64,000 bases of DNA, taken from NCBI RefSeq assembly GCF_018687715.1, contig NC_056761.1, positions 19,956,001-20,020,000 of the forward strand, written 5' to 3'. A program made the translations under genes and the position numbers. The notes beneath the pieces are model-generated. The model had not been told where the DNA came from. It saw only the letters and a list, made by a program, of their open reading frames with translations, and did no database searches. Positions 1-16,814 of this stretch are shown here, piece after piece (the first letter of the stretch is position 1; every line of letters begins with the position of its first letter). Source of the DNA: Carya illinoinensis. Its lineage: Eukaryota > Streptophyta > Magnoliopsida > Fagales > Juglandaceae.

Positions 1-1700
1 CGTGCACGGAACGAAAGATTCAGAGGCTCAGATCCTATATACATATTCATTGCATACGTACTGAGCGAGACTGCTTCGATCCCCTCAACTAGTACTGATC
101 AAGATGATCATCATGTGCAATATCAATCCTTTTGAAAGGTACGTTCAAAAAATAGATTTTTATGACTAATCAACCAAGGAATTAACTTGAAGTATCGAAA
201 AACAATCAATCAAAGAAAAAATAAAATCCAAGAGGATTATGATCAAAGAGAGCTTAGAAAAGGAAATCCAAGAGAAATCCCAGACAAACAGATTTCGTCC
301 TCCCATTGAGAAGTTTCTCGGAACATTTACAGAAAGCTAGGAAAGATAACTTCAACAACACTAGATTCGAGTGGGACCAAACTTACGGGACCCATTAGAT
401 GTAGACACGTATCCCATAACAAAATGGACCCAAGCTAAACGTACAGTACATTAATCCAAATATGTGCCAATTAGTACCAAGCATTAACAAAACCATAAAA
501 TATCATTTTCCTACAGTAGGACTTCATGATGACATGATGTTAGATATGCTACCATCTTCTCAAAATGGACCTTCCTAGGAGTGGATGCAATCAATTTCGC
601 ATCCGGCTTGGATATGAATGGAAAAGTACGGCTTTCAAAACAATGGATGGATATATGGTCTTTATGAATATTGGTTGGCGATGCCATTTATAATCGATCC
701 CTAGCTAGCTAGTATATCTTCATGAGAATGATGGCAAAAGATTCTAAGATCACCAGCTTTCTCATGGAAGTTTGATGTGTGTTTTGATGATATCCTTAAT
801 TATTTTGAGTAAGACAGGAGATGAGCTGCGCATAAGGGTCGGAGTATATTAGCTAGGCAAGTTTTGAGAACTAGGGTTAACGTACTGATCAGAAACTATG
901 TCAAATCGAAGAAATTTCATTTGCCAACCAATGGTTTGTAGAAGTGTAAGATTGTTTAAAAATGAATTTTATAAACTAATATAGGTTGATATGATGTGTT
1001 ATAAAACTTTACAAATATTTAATGTATGGCATCAAAACCGCCATGTTATTTTATAAGTTTTTTTTTTTTGTTTTTGTCAAAATATCTCTTCGTAGACCAA
1101 ACATTACATTCTGAAAAAGTCAAGACATGATACAGCTTACTCAAGGCCCTATATTAGTAGTATTTTACGACTTCGATCCATTCTTCGAGAAATCTCTTGA
1201 AGTGGCGTGCAATTAATGCTTAATTCCCACGTGGGAATTGATGGAATTGTGAGTCAATTAATTAGAAGGGCATCCTATTCAATCTTTCTTTGCTGAGAAG
1301 TTGAATGAGTGGAATTGTGAGTCAAGAAGGTTATCCTATTGCTTACTATGCCGAGTGAGTCTAATTATATTCATACTCATGATATTTGTTTTTATGCATT
1401 TATTCAAACTCGTCTGAAGCACTGGTGACACTATCTAGTTCATTTTGAGATAATCCGTTGGTTCTGATCAATACCTTAAAAAGTTACATACATCCATGAG
1501 ATCGGTTTTTTGCTCCAATATATACATCCAATATATATATATATATATAAATATACAACCCTTAGCTAGTCATGATCTTCTGTCCTAACTTTTTTGGCAA
1601 AAGAAAGTTCTCATAGAATTAATTCAGAATTTTATGCTTCGGAAGTTTTACATAGCCATTTGTGAGGTTTGATTCGTATGGATAGTTTGGATATGCCTTA
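1..1700. other. Spacer, no gene recognised
   Basis: AT-rich spacer with many stops in all frames. It holds an AT dinucleotide run near 1528-1550 and a short local duplication near 1241-1345, in which a block starting GGAATTGTGAGTCAA recurs about 70 bp later. I see no domain, splice pattern or element end here. Confidence 0.5.
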
Positions 1701-2001
1701 TATTAGAGAAAAATGAGCTTTATTTGTTTAAAAGTCTTTTTGAGATTTTTTTCTAGAGGGCTTGGTCTGATTGCATTTATTTTAGCATCTATTTCTCTTT
1801 GTTTGTATAGCACCTTGGTTTTGGGCGTTATTGTTTTATTTTGTAAACTTAGGTGTTTGAGATTTGTTACCACGGTTTTCCTCCGCCATAAGTAAGAGTT
1901 CTTTAATAAGTTTGGGATATGGTCACTCTGGGACATGGGGCCTTGACTCTGTTTTCTTAAAGCATTGTCATTGCCCAATGCAAGTCTAAAAAAAAAAAAA
2001 A
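1700..2001 (+). mobile_element. Probable 5'-truncated LINE 3' tail
   Basis: A T-rich plus-strand stretch ends in an A run at about 1987-2001. Its layout (short untranslated-type sequence, CCTCCGCC block, then a poly(A) tract) resembles the 3' end of plant L1 LINEs as I remember them. No reverse transcriptase remains and I could not define a target-site duplication. The short open frames here, on both strands, look incidental. Identification is tentative. Confidence 0.35.
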
Positions 2002-2096
2002 GGAAAAAAACCAAATTTGAGAAAATTCATCTGCAATGGCCTGGCTAAAATTAAGAAGTTTGACATAACCGCTACAGTATTTCTTAGCAGCTCTTC

Positions 2097-2540
2097 ATGT
2101 CTGGTGAGAGACTGTACAAGAAGCAAAGTAATATTTTATCATTTCTGAAGTACCTGTCGCTCTCTCTTTCCCTCTGTTTTTCGTTGTCTTCATCTCCAAA
2201 ACACTCCATTTCTCTTTCTTTTATTTCTTTCTCCCAAAACCCTATTCTGTCTCATTCTTTTCTTTCTTTCTCTCAAAACCCTTCTCTGTCTTCATCCCCT
2301 TCTCTCCGTCGCCTATTTCTTCTTCAACCCGCAAGCCTTTTTCTCCAGCCTGTCACTTTTCTCCATTGCCTTCTCTAGTGGTTGTTGTTGTCTTCGTGCT
2401 CTCCAAAGTAAGTCTCTCTTCCTCGCTCTTCTCTCCCTCTTCTCTATTGAAGCCACTTTCTAGGTCTCCCTACGCTCCTCTTTCTAGGTCTCATTGAGTC
2501 AAAACAACTTCGATTGTCCGGGCTAGCATCAACTATCAAG
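2097..2540 (+). other. Pyrimidine-rich tract, leader-like
   Basis: A C/T-rich stretch with repeated CTCTCTTTC and CAAAACCCT blocks. An open frame (2097-2378) translates to a Ser/Leu/Phe-rich low-complexity string with no domain. Tracts like this are common in plant 5' leaders and in LTR promoters, so this could be the remnant of a leader. I find no coding exon attached to it. Confidence 0.3.
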
Positions 2541-4641
2541 ATACTTGTTTACGCGTTTTGAGGTAATCTCTTGGATCATCGATGGCGGATTTTCATATTT
2601 GGTGGTCTACTTTCCTAACCGACCTATTTATTTACTTTTAGGTTTAGTCATTTGAAAGGGATTTGTAATTAATTTCACAAATAGATATAATTTTTTAATT
2701 CAACCTGATTGATATTCTTTCTAATTTCCATGGCATCTTCGATGCGTTTATGATTAGTTGGTTATCTCTCTTTGGTTGCTTAGAAACTTGAAGAAAGGGC
2801 TGATAAAACCTAAAGAAAGTGTAAGAAAATTTGATCATGAGTACTGTTTATTTTATTTTATTTTTAGATTAAGAGGAAAAAACGAAAGCCACCTTGGCTA
2901 TAGCCATGAATAAATAAAAACGAGATCAGCATTAATAACCAGAAGATTCTCTAATTGAAATTTCTTAGATTCAAAAGTATATGAGTTTTTCATTTCCCTC
3001 ATGTTCACTGCATACTGAGCAGAGGTTGTTGATTGAACTGAAGTTGTTATTAATTTTTTGAAATTGAGATTTAACTTGAAACTGGGGATATTTTATGATT
3101 GAAAAGATTTTTGTTATTTTCATTTCATTATTAAAGATGTTGTTTCCTTATTAAAACTCACAGTGGCATGTATCACGTACAAGAAGGTCTTTATAAGGAT
3201 TTATTTATTGATTTTGTTTGTTTGCATTCTATTAGTATCCCAGCTGATTGGGAGCTTTAAGAGTGAACAAAATTGTTCTTTAGTTCGTGGCTTGGAATGA
3301 TCTTGGGGAGAAGAGGGGCTTGCACAAAATGGCCATTAATCACAGGATATGGTACATTTCATGCTTGCAATTTCGTGTGCTAAAATGAGTCTTTAATTAT
3401 CTCTTCGAGTTTTTATTGCAATGATTGGTCAGGAATTGTAAATGGTGATTGATTGTTATAAAAAGTTGTTGGCATGTTTGTTGGTTTCAACCACAATTTA
3501 AAATTTAAAAATTGAGTAGAAGAAATATTAGTATGTTTGTATATGTGATCATTGAGTGAATGGTTATAAAAATATATTTATTAAATAATTAGATTGAGGG
3601 AAAAAATAGTTGAAAAATAATCATTTGTAGTTAGATAGTTAAATAATAATTTATTTAATAAAGTTATTAACTAATATATGAAGTGTATTTGTATAATATT
3701 TAAAAAAAATATTCAAATATTTTTAAAATATATAATATTATATATTTTAATGACGAAGAGAAGTGATTCCCTCTTTTAACTTAGTCATAAGAGACATTTC
3801 GGCTATATGTCCCGAGGGTTTTGTTCTTGCTGCAGGTTGGTAGAATACGTGAAAGAATTCATTGAAAATTGCATCAACAATTCAACACAAGTTAGTTTTG
3901 GAAGACCTTAATGGTCTAAGATGGGTAGTTAGTTGAAGATCTTTAGTGCTTTTAGAAGATGGGTACTATCCTCTCACATGACTAACTGGTTTCCTGCCCG
4001 CAGGATATACATCCCTCTCGGACTACATCCACCACCATTGTACCAATCTTAAGATCGGAACATCTATAGTTGATTATCTTAATTATAAAAAATTGGTCAA
4101 CCTTATCTTCGTAATTCTTTTAGATTGTTATAGAGACATGCTTAAAACATTGTTATTTGTTTAATGAGTAATGGGAAAAGCGACACAAGTTTGTCAATTT
4201 ATTCATTTATGTTATTTGAATGATTAAACATCACATGAACAAATATTATTTCAACAGTTAGTTATGGATTCAACATAAAGTCAACAGTTAATGCATGGTT
4301 GGTCAGACCTATAATTATTTCCTTAATTATTAAATAAATAAATAAAATAAAAATAATTTAAATACATAAATGATCAAAATGAGAGAGAAATCCAAACGAT
4401 ATATTAGTATTTTCCCACGTATAATGAATAAATAATATACTAGCATTCAGACGATAATACACATTATTGACTATATTTTACTATCTTTTTCTTCTCTATT
4501 ATTAATTATTTTTCCCGGTCCTTCCATTTTTCTTACTCTCTCCCGTTTCTTTTATTTTCTTCTCTTTTCTCTCGCCTACTCTCACCTTCTCTCTCTCTCA
4601 TCCCAACCACTCTATTATTTTCTCTCTCCCACCCCTAACCA
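2541..4641. other. Spacer, no gene recognised
   Basis: AT-rich, with stops in all frames. A very AT-rich block lies at about 3480-3760, and a C/T-rich block at about 4490-4640 runs up to the MULE-like insertion. Nothing in it matches a known coding domain. Confidence 0.5.
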
Positions 4642-4650
4642 TTCTATTTA
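4642..4650. repeat. Left 9-bp target duplication of MULE-like element
   Basis: TTCTATTTA, repeated exactly at 9218-9226. A 9-bp AT-rich target duplication is characteristic of Mutator-like transposons. Confidence 0.65.
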
Positions 4651-7600
4651 GGAAAAGTCTTCTTGCAGGCATGAGGCGAACCATTTCGCGCACCAATGCT
4701 GACATGGAAAAAAGGAAACGCTGCGTTTCATGAAATGGAGATTTCATTTTTGGGGTTCATCTCTCTATGGTGCGTTTTTGAAAGTTTTTCCTCCATCTGA
4801 ACGAAGGCTCCTCCCCACCTGAACGATAACTCCTCCCCCATCAATCTCCCCATGCACTCACTCTTGCTGAAGACTGAGATGTTCGAAGACTCCTCCCCCA
4901 AAGTTTTTTGTTCGTTGTTGTTCCTCTTCCTCGACTCTGCGGCGTAGATCCGAAGAGTTTGGGAAACCCTAAATCCTTCGAGCTCCTCAAAAAGCAAATG
5001 GGTCTCGCTTTTTATGCTTCTCTTTGCTCGTTTGGCTACTGCAATCGTAATAGAAGATGGTATGTTTTCTCTTCTACTCTACCCACCACCTATATTCTTG
5101 TCTATTCGTTCCAAATTTATCTCCCAAAGTTCAGATAAGATTTGCAATTAGTTTCCACCCCTCATTTGTGGGTACCCATAATTTCTGGGTTGCTCTTCGT
5201 CATTTCTGAGATTTGGTAGTATATATTGTATTTGCTCTTTCCGACTTCACATTTTTCTGCAATGTGGTTCCATTTTGCGTCTATTGTGGGTTTTCGTTTG
5301 GCAATATTGGTTTTTTCAGTAGTTGAAACTATATAATGTCTGATTTTTTTTGCTCTCTAGAGATAAAGAAATCACCATTCAGTATTTCATCGAACAATGA
5401 GGTTTCGATTTCTAGCTGATTACTCCATCTTTTTTCCTTCGGTAACTTAAGTTGCGAGCCTTCATATGATGTAAGACCCATTCGTAGCAAGTATTTTTGC
5501 ACAAAGGAGTAGTGCTCTGAATCATAAGTTCTAGTAATGGTGTAACTAAACAGTAAACATAACACTCTCTTAGTGATTTCATTGTTTGCAAGTAGTGCTG
5601 ATTATAGTTTTCAAACCCAAGGTGCCCCCCACCCCACCACTTCTTGACTATTTCTCCTGTTTTACTAGATCAGTCAGCACTTGATCAAAATTTTCTCTGA
5701 CGATAAAGAACCTTGTTTTTTTTTTTTACCCGGTTGTTTGCGCTCTGATTTGCTGTGCATCTTTGCTGATGAGGAAAAATATTGTAGGATTAAAAAATCA
5801 ATTCCGAGCCATGTTGAATGTGTGGATGGGTGGGCACTAATAATTTTTGCTGCCAAAACACATAATGATCAGCATCATAGTTTCTAGGAACCCACTTCAA
5901 ATACTTACGTACCGTGGCATATATGGCTTATGGAGTTGAATAGTTGAGAGCAAGTTAGACCCATTTACTTCCTTTTTTTTTTCTTTTTCTTTTTTCCCTT
6001 TTGTGTGAGAAAATTAATTAATTGAGTTATGGCTAGCTTTTAATCTTGAGACCCGTAATAGTTTTGGTTTTTATGTCCTGTTTGGCTTCCAACCTTAAAC
6101 TTCCACCACTCATATTATAATATAAGTTGATCAGCTGGATACTCATATTAAACAGTATACTTCATCGTAGATTGGAAACATGCTTGCTTAAGATCTCAAG
6201 ACGGAGTTGAGAGTCCACAACGACCAACTCGATATTCAAAAGCAACAAGCAGGCATCCGGCGTGAACGCACACATCTTCGTATCTATTGGGCAATTTTTA
6301 TATTAATTTCTTTGTACTTGATACGATCACAGTTAATACCCACTGTGATCGTAAACTTAGTGTATAAATCTTAACACTTGCGAATTTGTACTTTAGACTA
6401 GTAGTTCTAGAAATGCCTACAATATTTTTAGAAATATATGTTGAGTATTTTGGATCACATGTTACACTACTTTTGAAACTAAAACTTCACCTCAATTGTC
6501 TGCATTCATTTCAAGTTGTACTGCTAGTGATAAATATACTTTTATGCTACATGGACAAAGACCATTCTTAGTTTGTGCACTGATGCTGCATGAATTTTTT
6601 TTTCCATTTTTTATAAGTAAGAATCTTTATTGATCGAATGAAACTAGGTGGAAAAATATTGCCATTAGTGATATCGTTTGAAATGTAACTGGAAAAACTG
6701 AAGTCCTGTATTATCAAGTTTGCAAAATTCAAGTTTGTTTAGTGTTGCAAATAAACTTGTAGAAATCGTGATTGGTTGGAAATCGTGACCCAAAATTCAA
6801 TCTAATTGGAGATTGTGGTTTTTTCCCCAACTCCTTTTTTGTCTTTTGGTATTCTTCACGATGCAGCTATCCTCAAGGTTGTGTATTTTTTTTTTCTTTT
6901 GGCTCATGAGTAAAAAAATCTACCATCACTTTCTTGAACATTTCTAGGAGCTCCAGAGTCCAAATTATGATTAGTCATGAAGCTGTAATATTTCATCAAC
7001 ATTCAAGCAATCCTTCCTGGTCGATGCTTCTTATTTTTTGAGTTTCATTTTCCATGATAACACATCCTTCAATTATGTTTTTTAGTAGCTTTGTATCATG
7101 AAAGCAGCACTGCAATGACAGCAGCTTATTGATCTACAATACAATATAAACTCGCCTACAATACAATATACATATTTGGTTTTCCCAATGTCATGAATAT
7201 AGAAATTTGCTCAAGACAATAGAAATCTGAGTCATCTACAGTTTCTAACACCATATATGTATTGATCATGAACTTCCAAGAAGTGAATTGATATATATAT
7301 ATATATATATTTATATATCATAAAACAAGGGGTTCTCTACTTCTACTCATCAACCAGATTTTCCCATTACTCAACCTGTTCAAAGTGGATCAACCATTGA
7401 AGTATATATATTGAAACTATAAAACAATAGGTTCTCTAATTCTTGAAATATATATCGCACAAAACATGGGGTTCTCTACTTCTACTCATCAACCAGTTCC
7501 CCAACTAAATCGACTTATAGCCACTGTTGTGTCCCAGGCAAGCTATCCGACTGAATTTCATCCAACCTAAGTTGCATCTGTGAACATAACATAACAGTTA

Positions 7601-9217
7601 GAAAACAAACATAATATAACAAAATCAATCACTTTAGAGAGAGTGACAAAGTTAAATAGGATTAATTACACTTTCTTGAGTCTCAAACACTGCAAAGCCA
7701 AACTGTCCACTAGAGTCCCCCACTTCGGTAGTGTTTTGGGATAGCTAACAATACATAAAAAAATTAGATCAATATAACCCAAGGAGAAAAAAGTCAAATC
7801 ATATAATTTAACCAAATATAATAATACTATAATTTATCACTGCTACAACAATTCTTGCATGATGGACATGGAGGGAATTAATGTTCTATGAGTCATACAT
7901 ATTTTAACCCCTGATCAAGTAGCAGATTTTGACCACTTTTTTTCAACCTATCCCTTTTCTTTCCTAAATTCTAGCTTACTATCTCAATCAATGTTACTGC
8001 AACAACCAACATAATCAGATTTGACGATCTTCACCACACCATCAACACCAGATACTAAAATCTTCTCTCTCTTTTCATCACTCACTCTTCCAAATTTGCA
8101 AAACAGTCCAGTGTCGTAAAAGTTAGCAACACACATATAGAAGGCCTCAATTAAATTCTTTTCAAAAGTAGAATCAGGCCTAGTTGATCGCAGTTTGTAA
8201 CCCCTGTTGTGTTTTACTTTACTAGTATTGCTAATTTATGCACGAAACAAACAGAAAATGAAGGAGGTGAAATTCCTAAGAAAAATCGCGTTGAGGATTG
8301 AGTTAAGATCCTAATAAATTCAACTAATTTATTTGTATATTTTCCTGCTTTTCTTCTCATAGGAAACAAACGGAAAGTACCTATTTTTGTTGTAGATGGA
8401 GGAGGACCAAAATCTATGTGGCGCCGCGCACCACGAGTTTCAAAATCTATGGGGTTTCGGTTCTGGATGTGGTTGTTTTCTTGTTATCTGGTGTTTTGGA
8501 GGAGCATCCTGGGCAGGGGAGTCTCTGCAGAATGACAAATGGAGGGTCATTTGGACGTATGGGGTCCAACCAGATCTAACAAGTACAATATGTATACAGT
8601 GGAATTGTAAAGTAAAGCAGTAAGGGTCCAACCAACCAGATCTGACGATGGCGAGGAGTGGCGGTGGATCTGAGAGAAAGACGTGAGTGCCGGCGGAGGA
8701 GACCCAAGAAAACCCAGATCTGACATGAATGCCGGTGGTGAGTACGTAAATGCGGAGACTTGGGGGAAAAATGGTGGCGGAGACGAGAGAGACACCAATA
8801 ATCAGTGACAATAGATAGTGCATAAAATGCGGGGGGGAAATGGAGCCTACTGTTCGTGGGTTTGCGATGTCTTTGCGTCCAAGGTCTTTCTTCTCTTCGA
8901 CAATCTGTTGCTTTGCGTTCGAGGTCCTCTTCTTCTCTTCGACCTTCTTCTCTTCCGGGAAGTGGTCGCGCCGAGGAGGTGGTCGCGCAGAGGAGGTGGT
9001 TGCGCAGAGGAGGTGGTGGTGCGGATGAGCTCGTCGCGCGGAGGAGTTGAGGGACTGGTCGTGCAGAGTAGGTTGAAGACGAGCTGGGAGGGAAAAATGG
9101 CAAAAAGAATCGTGCGAAAAGGTTTCATTTGCCTCTATTTTTTTAATAATATTTCGACTGCCACGTCATCAATGGTGCACATTTTCGTCCGCAATATGCT
9201 TACATATAGAAGAACTC
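4651..9217. mobile_element. Non-autonomous MULE-like element, 4.6 kb
   Basis: Both termini share a degenerate inverted repeat of about 55 bp (4651-4707 against the complement of about 9160-9217). The best-conserved core contains GCACCA followed by TGA and TGG. The element is flanked by an exact 9-bp duplication, TTCTATTTA. I find no MURA-type transposase inside; the open frames are short and unmatched. The interior has AT-rich filler, an AT run at about 7289-7310, a repeated GGTTCTCTACTTCTACTC block (7330-7490), and a GC-rich segment at 8395-9100. The last could be captured host sequence, as in Pack-MULEs. The TIR identity is modest (about 65% by eye), so the class call rests on repeat plus duplication length together. 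Confidence 0.6.
8395..9100. other. GC-rich, gene-like segment inside the MULE-like element
   Basis: Base composition rises sharply relative to the flanks. On the minus strand, 8640-8800 looks like a plant leader or 5' coding region (CGCCACC and CCGCCGG blocks). Next to it, at 8955-9035, lies a short imperfect tandem repeat of GAGGAGGTGGT. Open frames exist on both strands (for example 8576-9103 minus, 8818-9234 plus), but none has a recognisable domain and the repeats inflate them. It could be a captured gene fragment. Confidence 0.35.
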
Positions 9218-9226
9218 TTCTATTTA
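9218..9226. repeat. Right 9-bp target duplication of MULE-like element
   Basis: TTCTATTTA, an exact copy of 4642-4650. Confidence 0.65.
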
Positions 9227-10381
9227 TTGCCTGAGTTACAAGGCTGATCCAGGCTATCGCCCAGTAATAACTGCTGGCTGCTGTCTAGCATAAATTTAAT
9301 TTTTAATTTTTTTTATATCTTTTTAATATATTTAAAATTTCTTAAAAAATAAAAAAATATATAAATATATTAAAAATTATTATCTTAATTATTATGTTAA
9401 AAAAATAAAAAATAAATCGACATACTAACATTTTCTTGCAAACTTAAGTTAAGCATCAGGGATCTGACACTGTTACACTGTTGGATAGGTTGGGATGCAC
9501 TTCAGCAGCCTACCTTTTGTTTTTAGTCCTTAGCCGGTAAGATTTCTGTCCCCGTAGTCTGACGCCTACAAAGCCTCCTGGCATAGAAGTTTATCTACAT
9601 AAATTAATCCTCCGGGTGTGTAAACACAGGACCATGAAACTCTCCACCAGAGCAGCCAATGGATGAAAGAAAAGTGCTCGTACGTAAGCGAGCACCACGG
9701 GAGGAAATAAAATATGATTATGACTCAGTGGGTCCAATGACTAGTCTAAAGGCATTATCTTATTTTCACACCACATCAAAAACTGGATTAGCAAGAAAAA
9801 TATCATCATATCAAAATTCATTTGCGCATTCAATTGCGTAATTGATAGCCACCAAAGTAGAATACCTTTAGTTAAAAAAGAGCAATATGCTTTATTATCT
9901 TTTCAAAGTGGGAAGATCCACCCTAGCTACATCTTTAATATCATTTTTGAAATATGCTCTATCAGCCCCAGTTAGATAGCCTGATGGCAGATAATCCTAT
10001 TTGTATACTACCTGATGTGCCACCCTCATATAGTGTCATTAGCCATAATATGGCTGTGTTTTTGGTTGAGGTCTCTGATTCATTTCTGTTTGATATAGTA
10101 GGACATGACACCATATTTTACTCTGCATTTGCCAGGAACCTGCTTCCAAAGTCATTTCTCACACACTTGTTCAAGCAATATAGAGTTTAAATTAGGTGTG
10201 CCCATCACGGTTTCTCCATTAAACATTAACTTTTGTCTATCCCAAATCATAATAAATGAAAAAATGGCTCATCATCAAGGGATTAGAATTGTGGTAAAAA
10301 TCTTTGGAATATACTCTGTATTAAAGATAATAATCATTCTCACTGTCTTTGTACAAACCTGAAGCAAAAGAAAAGACAAAA
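9227..10381. other. Spacer downstream of the receptor kinase
   Basis: It holds an extremely AT-rich block at about 9292-9420 with no clear terminal repeats, then unique-looking sequence up to the kinase stop codon. The kinase 3' untranslated region must lie in its right part. I could not place a polyadenylation site with confidence. Confidence 0.45.
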
Positions 10382-13962
<3,581 letters not shown>

Positions 13963-14458
13963 CTGCTATTATGAAATCCAAGGTAAATGGTCTCTGATAT
14001 CAATGAAACATCTTTAATGGCTATACTTTTTTGCCATTCTCTGTCCAAATATGATGCCCGGCGGACAACTTTGACTTGAGAAGCTTGCGAAAACATGCAT
14101 TGACGATTCGAAGTGATGCAGATTGCTGATGGGTAAAGGCAGATGGGTTAGGTGAAGGCCATAGACTCTTCAATCTTCAATCTCACTGCCTTTGACACGC
14201 TTCTGTTTTTCTTGAAGTTGGTAAAATGACAATACTAAACTGGAGGCAGGACCAGGGGAAGGGAAAGTTCCATTTTCCACCCCCACACATTAATGTTGTC
14301 CAGACGTCTAGAATGCACCAAATTTCGTCTGATGTGATGGTTAATTATCGTCTATCTTTTCCTTTATTTTCGTCTTTTTCGATCTGTAATTTCTCTTTTC
14401 AGAATAAATAATATGAATCACGTGAGAATTGAAATTCAAGTATTTAAAATTAAGGACT
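13963..14458 (-). promoter_or_regulatory. Probable promoter and 5' leader region of the receptor kinase
   Basis: Unique-looking sequence directly upstream of the kinase start, read on the minus strand. I see no certain TATA box; a weak TATAG-type motif lies near 14021-14025. Beyond it come a small AT-rich element (14459-14650) and, from 15004, the hAT transposon, so the undisturbed upstream region is only about 0.5 kb. Confidence 0.35.
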
Positions 14459-14650
14459 GATTCGGATATTAAAATCAAAACTATTTTATTTTATATATTT
14501 ATTATAATTTTTTTATATAATATATAATAAATAATTCAAATTTTTAAATTTTTAAATAAAATTAATATTAAAAAATTATATTATAATAATATTTTATTTA
14601 ATTTTTAAAAAAATATTTAATTTCATCTCATCTAAAATATATAATCAAAC
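14459..14650 (-). mobile_element. Small AT-rich element, TTTGGAT/GAGATGAGAT family (diverged copy)
   Basis: Read on the minus strand, it starts TTTGATTATA, passes through GATGAGATGAAATT and an AT-rich middle, and ends ATATCCGAATC. The order of blocks matches the better copy at 33025-33206. No coding capacity. Confidence 0.4.
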
Positions 14651-14995
14651 TAAATTACTTTGAAGTCATTGCAATGTTTATTAGAATGAAGAGAGAAAAA
14701 AAATACAAGATAATAAGATATTAATGTAAAAGTCTGTATAAAATTTAGAATTATATTCATAGAAATGTCTTAAATAATATTAAATATGTAACAAATATTA
14801 TAAACTTTATTTCATTTCGATAATAATATTCATATCAATATATAAAAGTTAATTTACAATTCACCAATGTGATAATGACATTTTATCGTTTTAAAATATT
14901 ATTAATTTTATTTTTTATGCCAAAAAATAAAAAATGGCTGTAGTTGTGAAATAAAAACAAAACAATTAAAAGCAAGTGACAGTGATGGACTGACG

Positions 14996-15003
14996 GCACT
15001 GGA
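14996..15003. repeat. Left 8-bp target duplication of hAT
   Basis: GCACTGGA, repeated exactly at 21025-21032. Eight bases is the hAT hallmark. Confidence 0.85.
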
Positions 15004-15023
15004 TAGGGCTGAGCAGAAATCCG

Positions 15024-15290
15024 AAAATCCGACTTCGACTCCGACTCCGATCCGGCTCCGCTCCGACTCCGCTCCGACTCCGACAAGTCGGAGTCGGAGT
15101 CGGAGTTTTTTTCCCCTGGAAGTCGGAGTCGGAGTCGGAGTCGGAGGCAGAGGTGTCCCGACTCCGACTCCGACTCCGACCCCGACTCCGACTCCGACTT
15201 CCAATCCGACTCCGACTTCCAATCCGACTCCGACTCCGACTTCCAATCCGACTCCGACTCCGACTTCTACTCCGACTCCGACTCCGATAT
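15024..15290. repeat. 5' subterminal GACTCC hexamer array with strand switches
   Basis: Runs of GACTCC and its complement GGAGTC follow each other, so the tract can fold on itself, for example around CCGACAAGTCGG near 15080-15092. A counterpart lies at the other end of the element. The Arg/Ser-rich open frames across it are translations of the repeat, not genes. These arrays are candidates for transposase binding sites; that is inference. Confidence 0.75.
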
Positions 15291-15299
15291 TGTGCATAT

Positions 15300-16800
15300 T
15301 TTATAAAAATATTTGTTATCAATAATATATTAACATCTAATAAATAATAATCTATAAACATTATAATGAATAATATAAGTTAATATAGTTACTATAAGTT
15401 AATTTACATTACTAATTTACTATAAGTTAATAAGATACTATAAGTTAATATTGTTATTAGTTACACTATAAGTTACTAATTACTATACCTTATATAGTTA
15501 ATTTACATTACTAATTTACTATAAGTTACTATAAGTTACTATAAGTTAATATAGTTACTATATAAGTTACCATACCTTATATAGTTAATTTACATTACTA
15601 ATTTACTATAAGTTACTATATAAGTTACTATACCTTATATAGTTAATTTACATTACTAATTTACTATAAGTTACTATATAAGTTACTATAGCTTATTTTA
15701 TATTTTACATTACTAGTTTACTATAAGTCAATATATAATATATAGTTATATATATACTATATATATTAAGGGCTTGTATAGTATATAGTTACTATACTAT
15801 GTATAGTAATTAACTAACTATACTTATATAATATATATAGTTATACTTATATAATATAATATATATAGTTATATATTAACTTACTAATTAACTATATTTA
15901 TATAATATATATAGTTATACTTATATAATATAATAACTTACTAATTAACTATATTTATATAATATATTGGAGAAGTACTTATATAATATAATATATATAG
16001 TTATATATTAACTTACTAATTAACTATACTTATATAATATATATATATATATAGTTATACTTATATACTATAATATATATAGTTATATATTAACTTACTA
16101 ATTAACTATACTTATAGTATATATATATATAGTTATACTTATATACTATAATATATATAGTTATATATTAACTTACTAATTAACTATACTTATATAATAT
16201 ATATATATATAGTTATACTTATATACTATAATATATATAGTTATATATTAACTTACTAATTAACTATAATTATATAATATATATATATATATATAGTTAT
16301 ATATTAACTTACTAATTAACTATACTTATAGTATATATATATATATAGTTATACTTATATACTATAATATATATAGTTATATATTAACTTACTAATTAAC
16401 TATACTTATATAATATATATATATATAGTTATACTTATATACTTATAGTAAATTAGTAATATACTAGTTATTAGTTATAACTTTAAGTTATTATATATAT
16501 TAAATATATATCTTTAAGTTATTATCTATTAGTACTAGTGTAACTAGTGTTATGGACATATTATTAGTTACTAGTTAGTAGTTATTACATCTAGACTATC
16601 TAGTTATTAGACTATAGTAAATAAGTTAATAAATATTACTAATTTACTATATATTAATAGACTAATAGTATTAGTATTAGTATATTACTAATATATAATA
16701 TATTTATTAGTATACATTTTTACTAACTTAAATATATTTTTACTAACTTATTAATTTATTTTTACTAAATTAATAATTTGTATTTTAACTTTTTTTTTTC
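15300..16800. repeat. AT-rich minisatellite inside the hAT
   Basis: The first part (about 15375-15720) repeats TACTATAAGTTA and TTTACATTACTAA blocks. The second (about 15830-16440) repeats a unit of roughly 80 bp marked by ACTTACTAATTAACTATA and separated by (TA)n runs; I count about seven or eight copies. No coding capacity. Confidence 0.7.
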
Positions 16801-16814
16801 AATTTTTTAAAAGT

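Noticed and set aside
2097..2378. A 93-residue Ser/Leu-rich open frame as a secreted peptide
   Set aside because: Low-complexity translation of a C/T-rich tract with no following splice structure.
8576..9103. A 175-residue minus-strand frame as a gene in the MULE-like element
   Set aside because: Low-complexity Pro/Ser/Arg composition over a GGAGGTGGT tandem repeat, with long overlapping frames on the other strand; kept only as a possible captured fragment.
14908..15361. Arg/Ser-rich (RS-domain-like) frames
   Set aside because: Translation of the GACTCC hexamer array at the hAT end.
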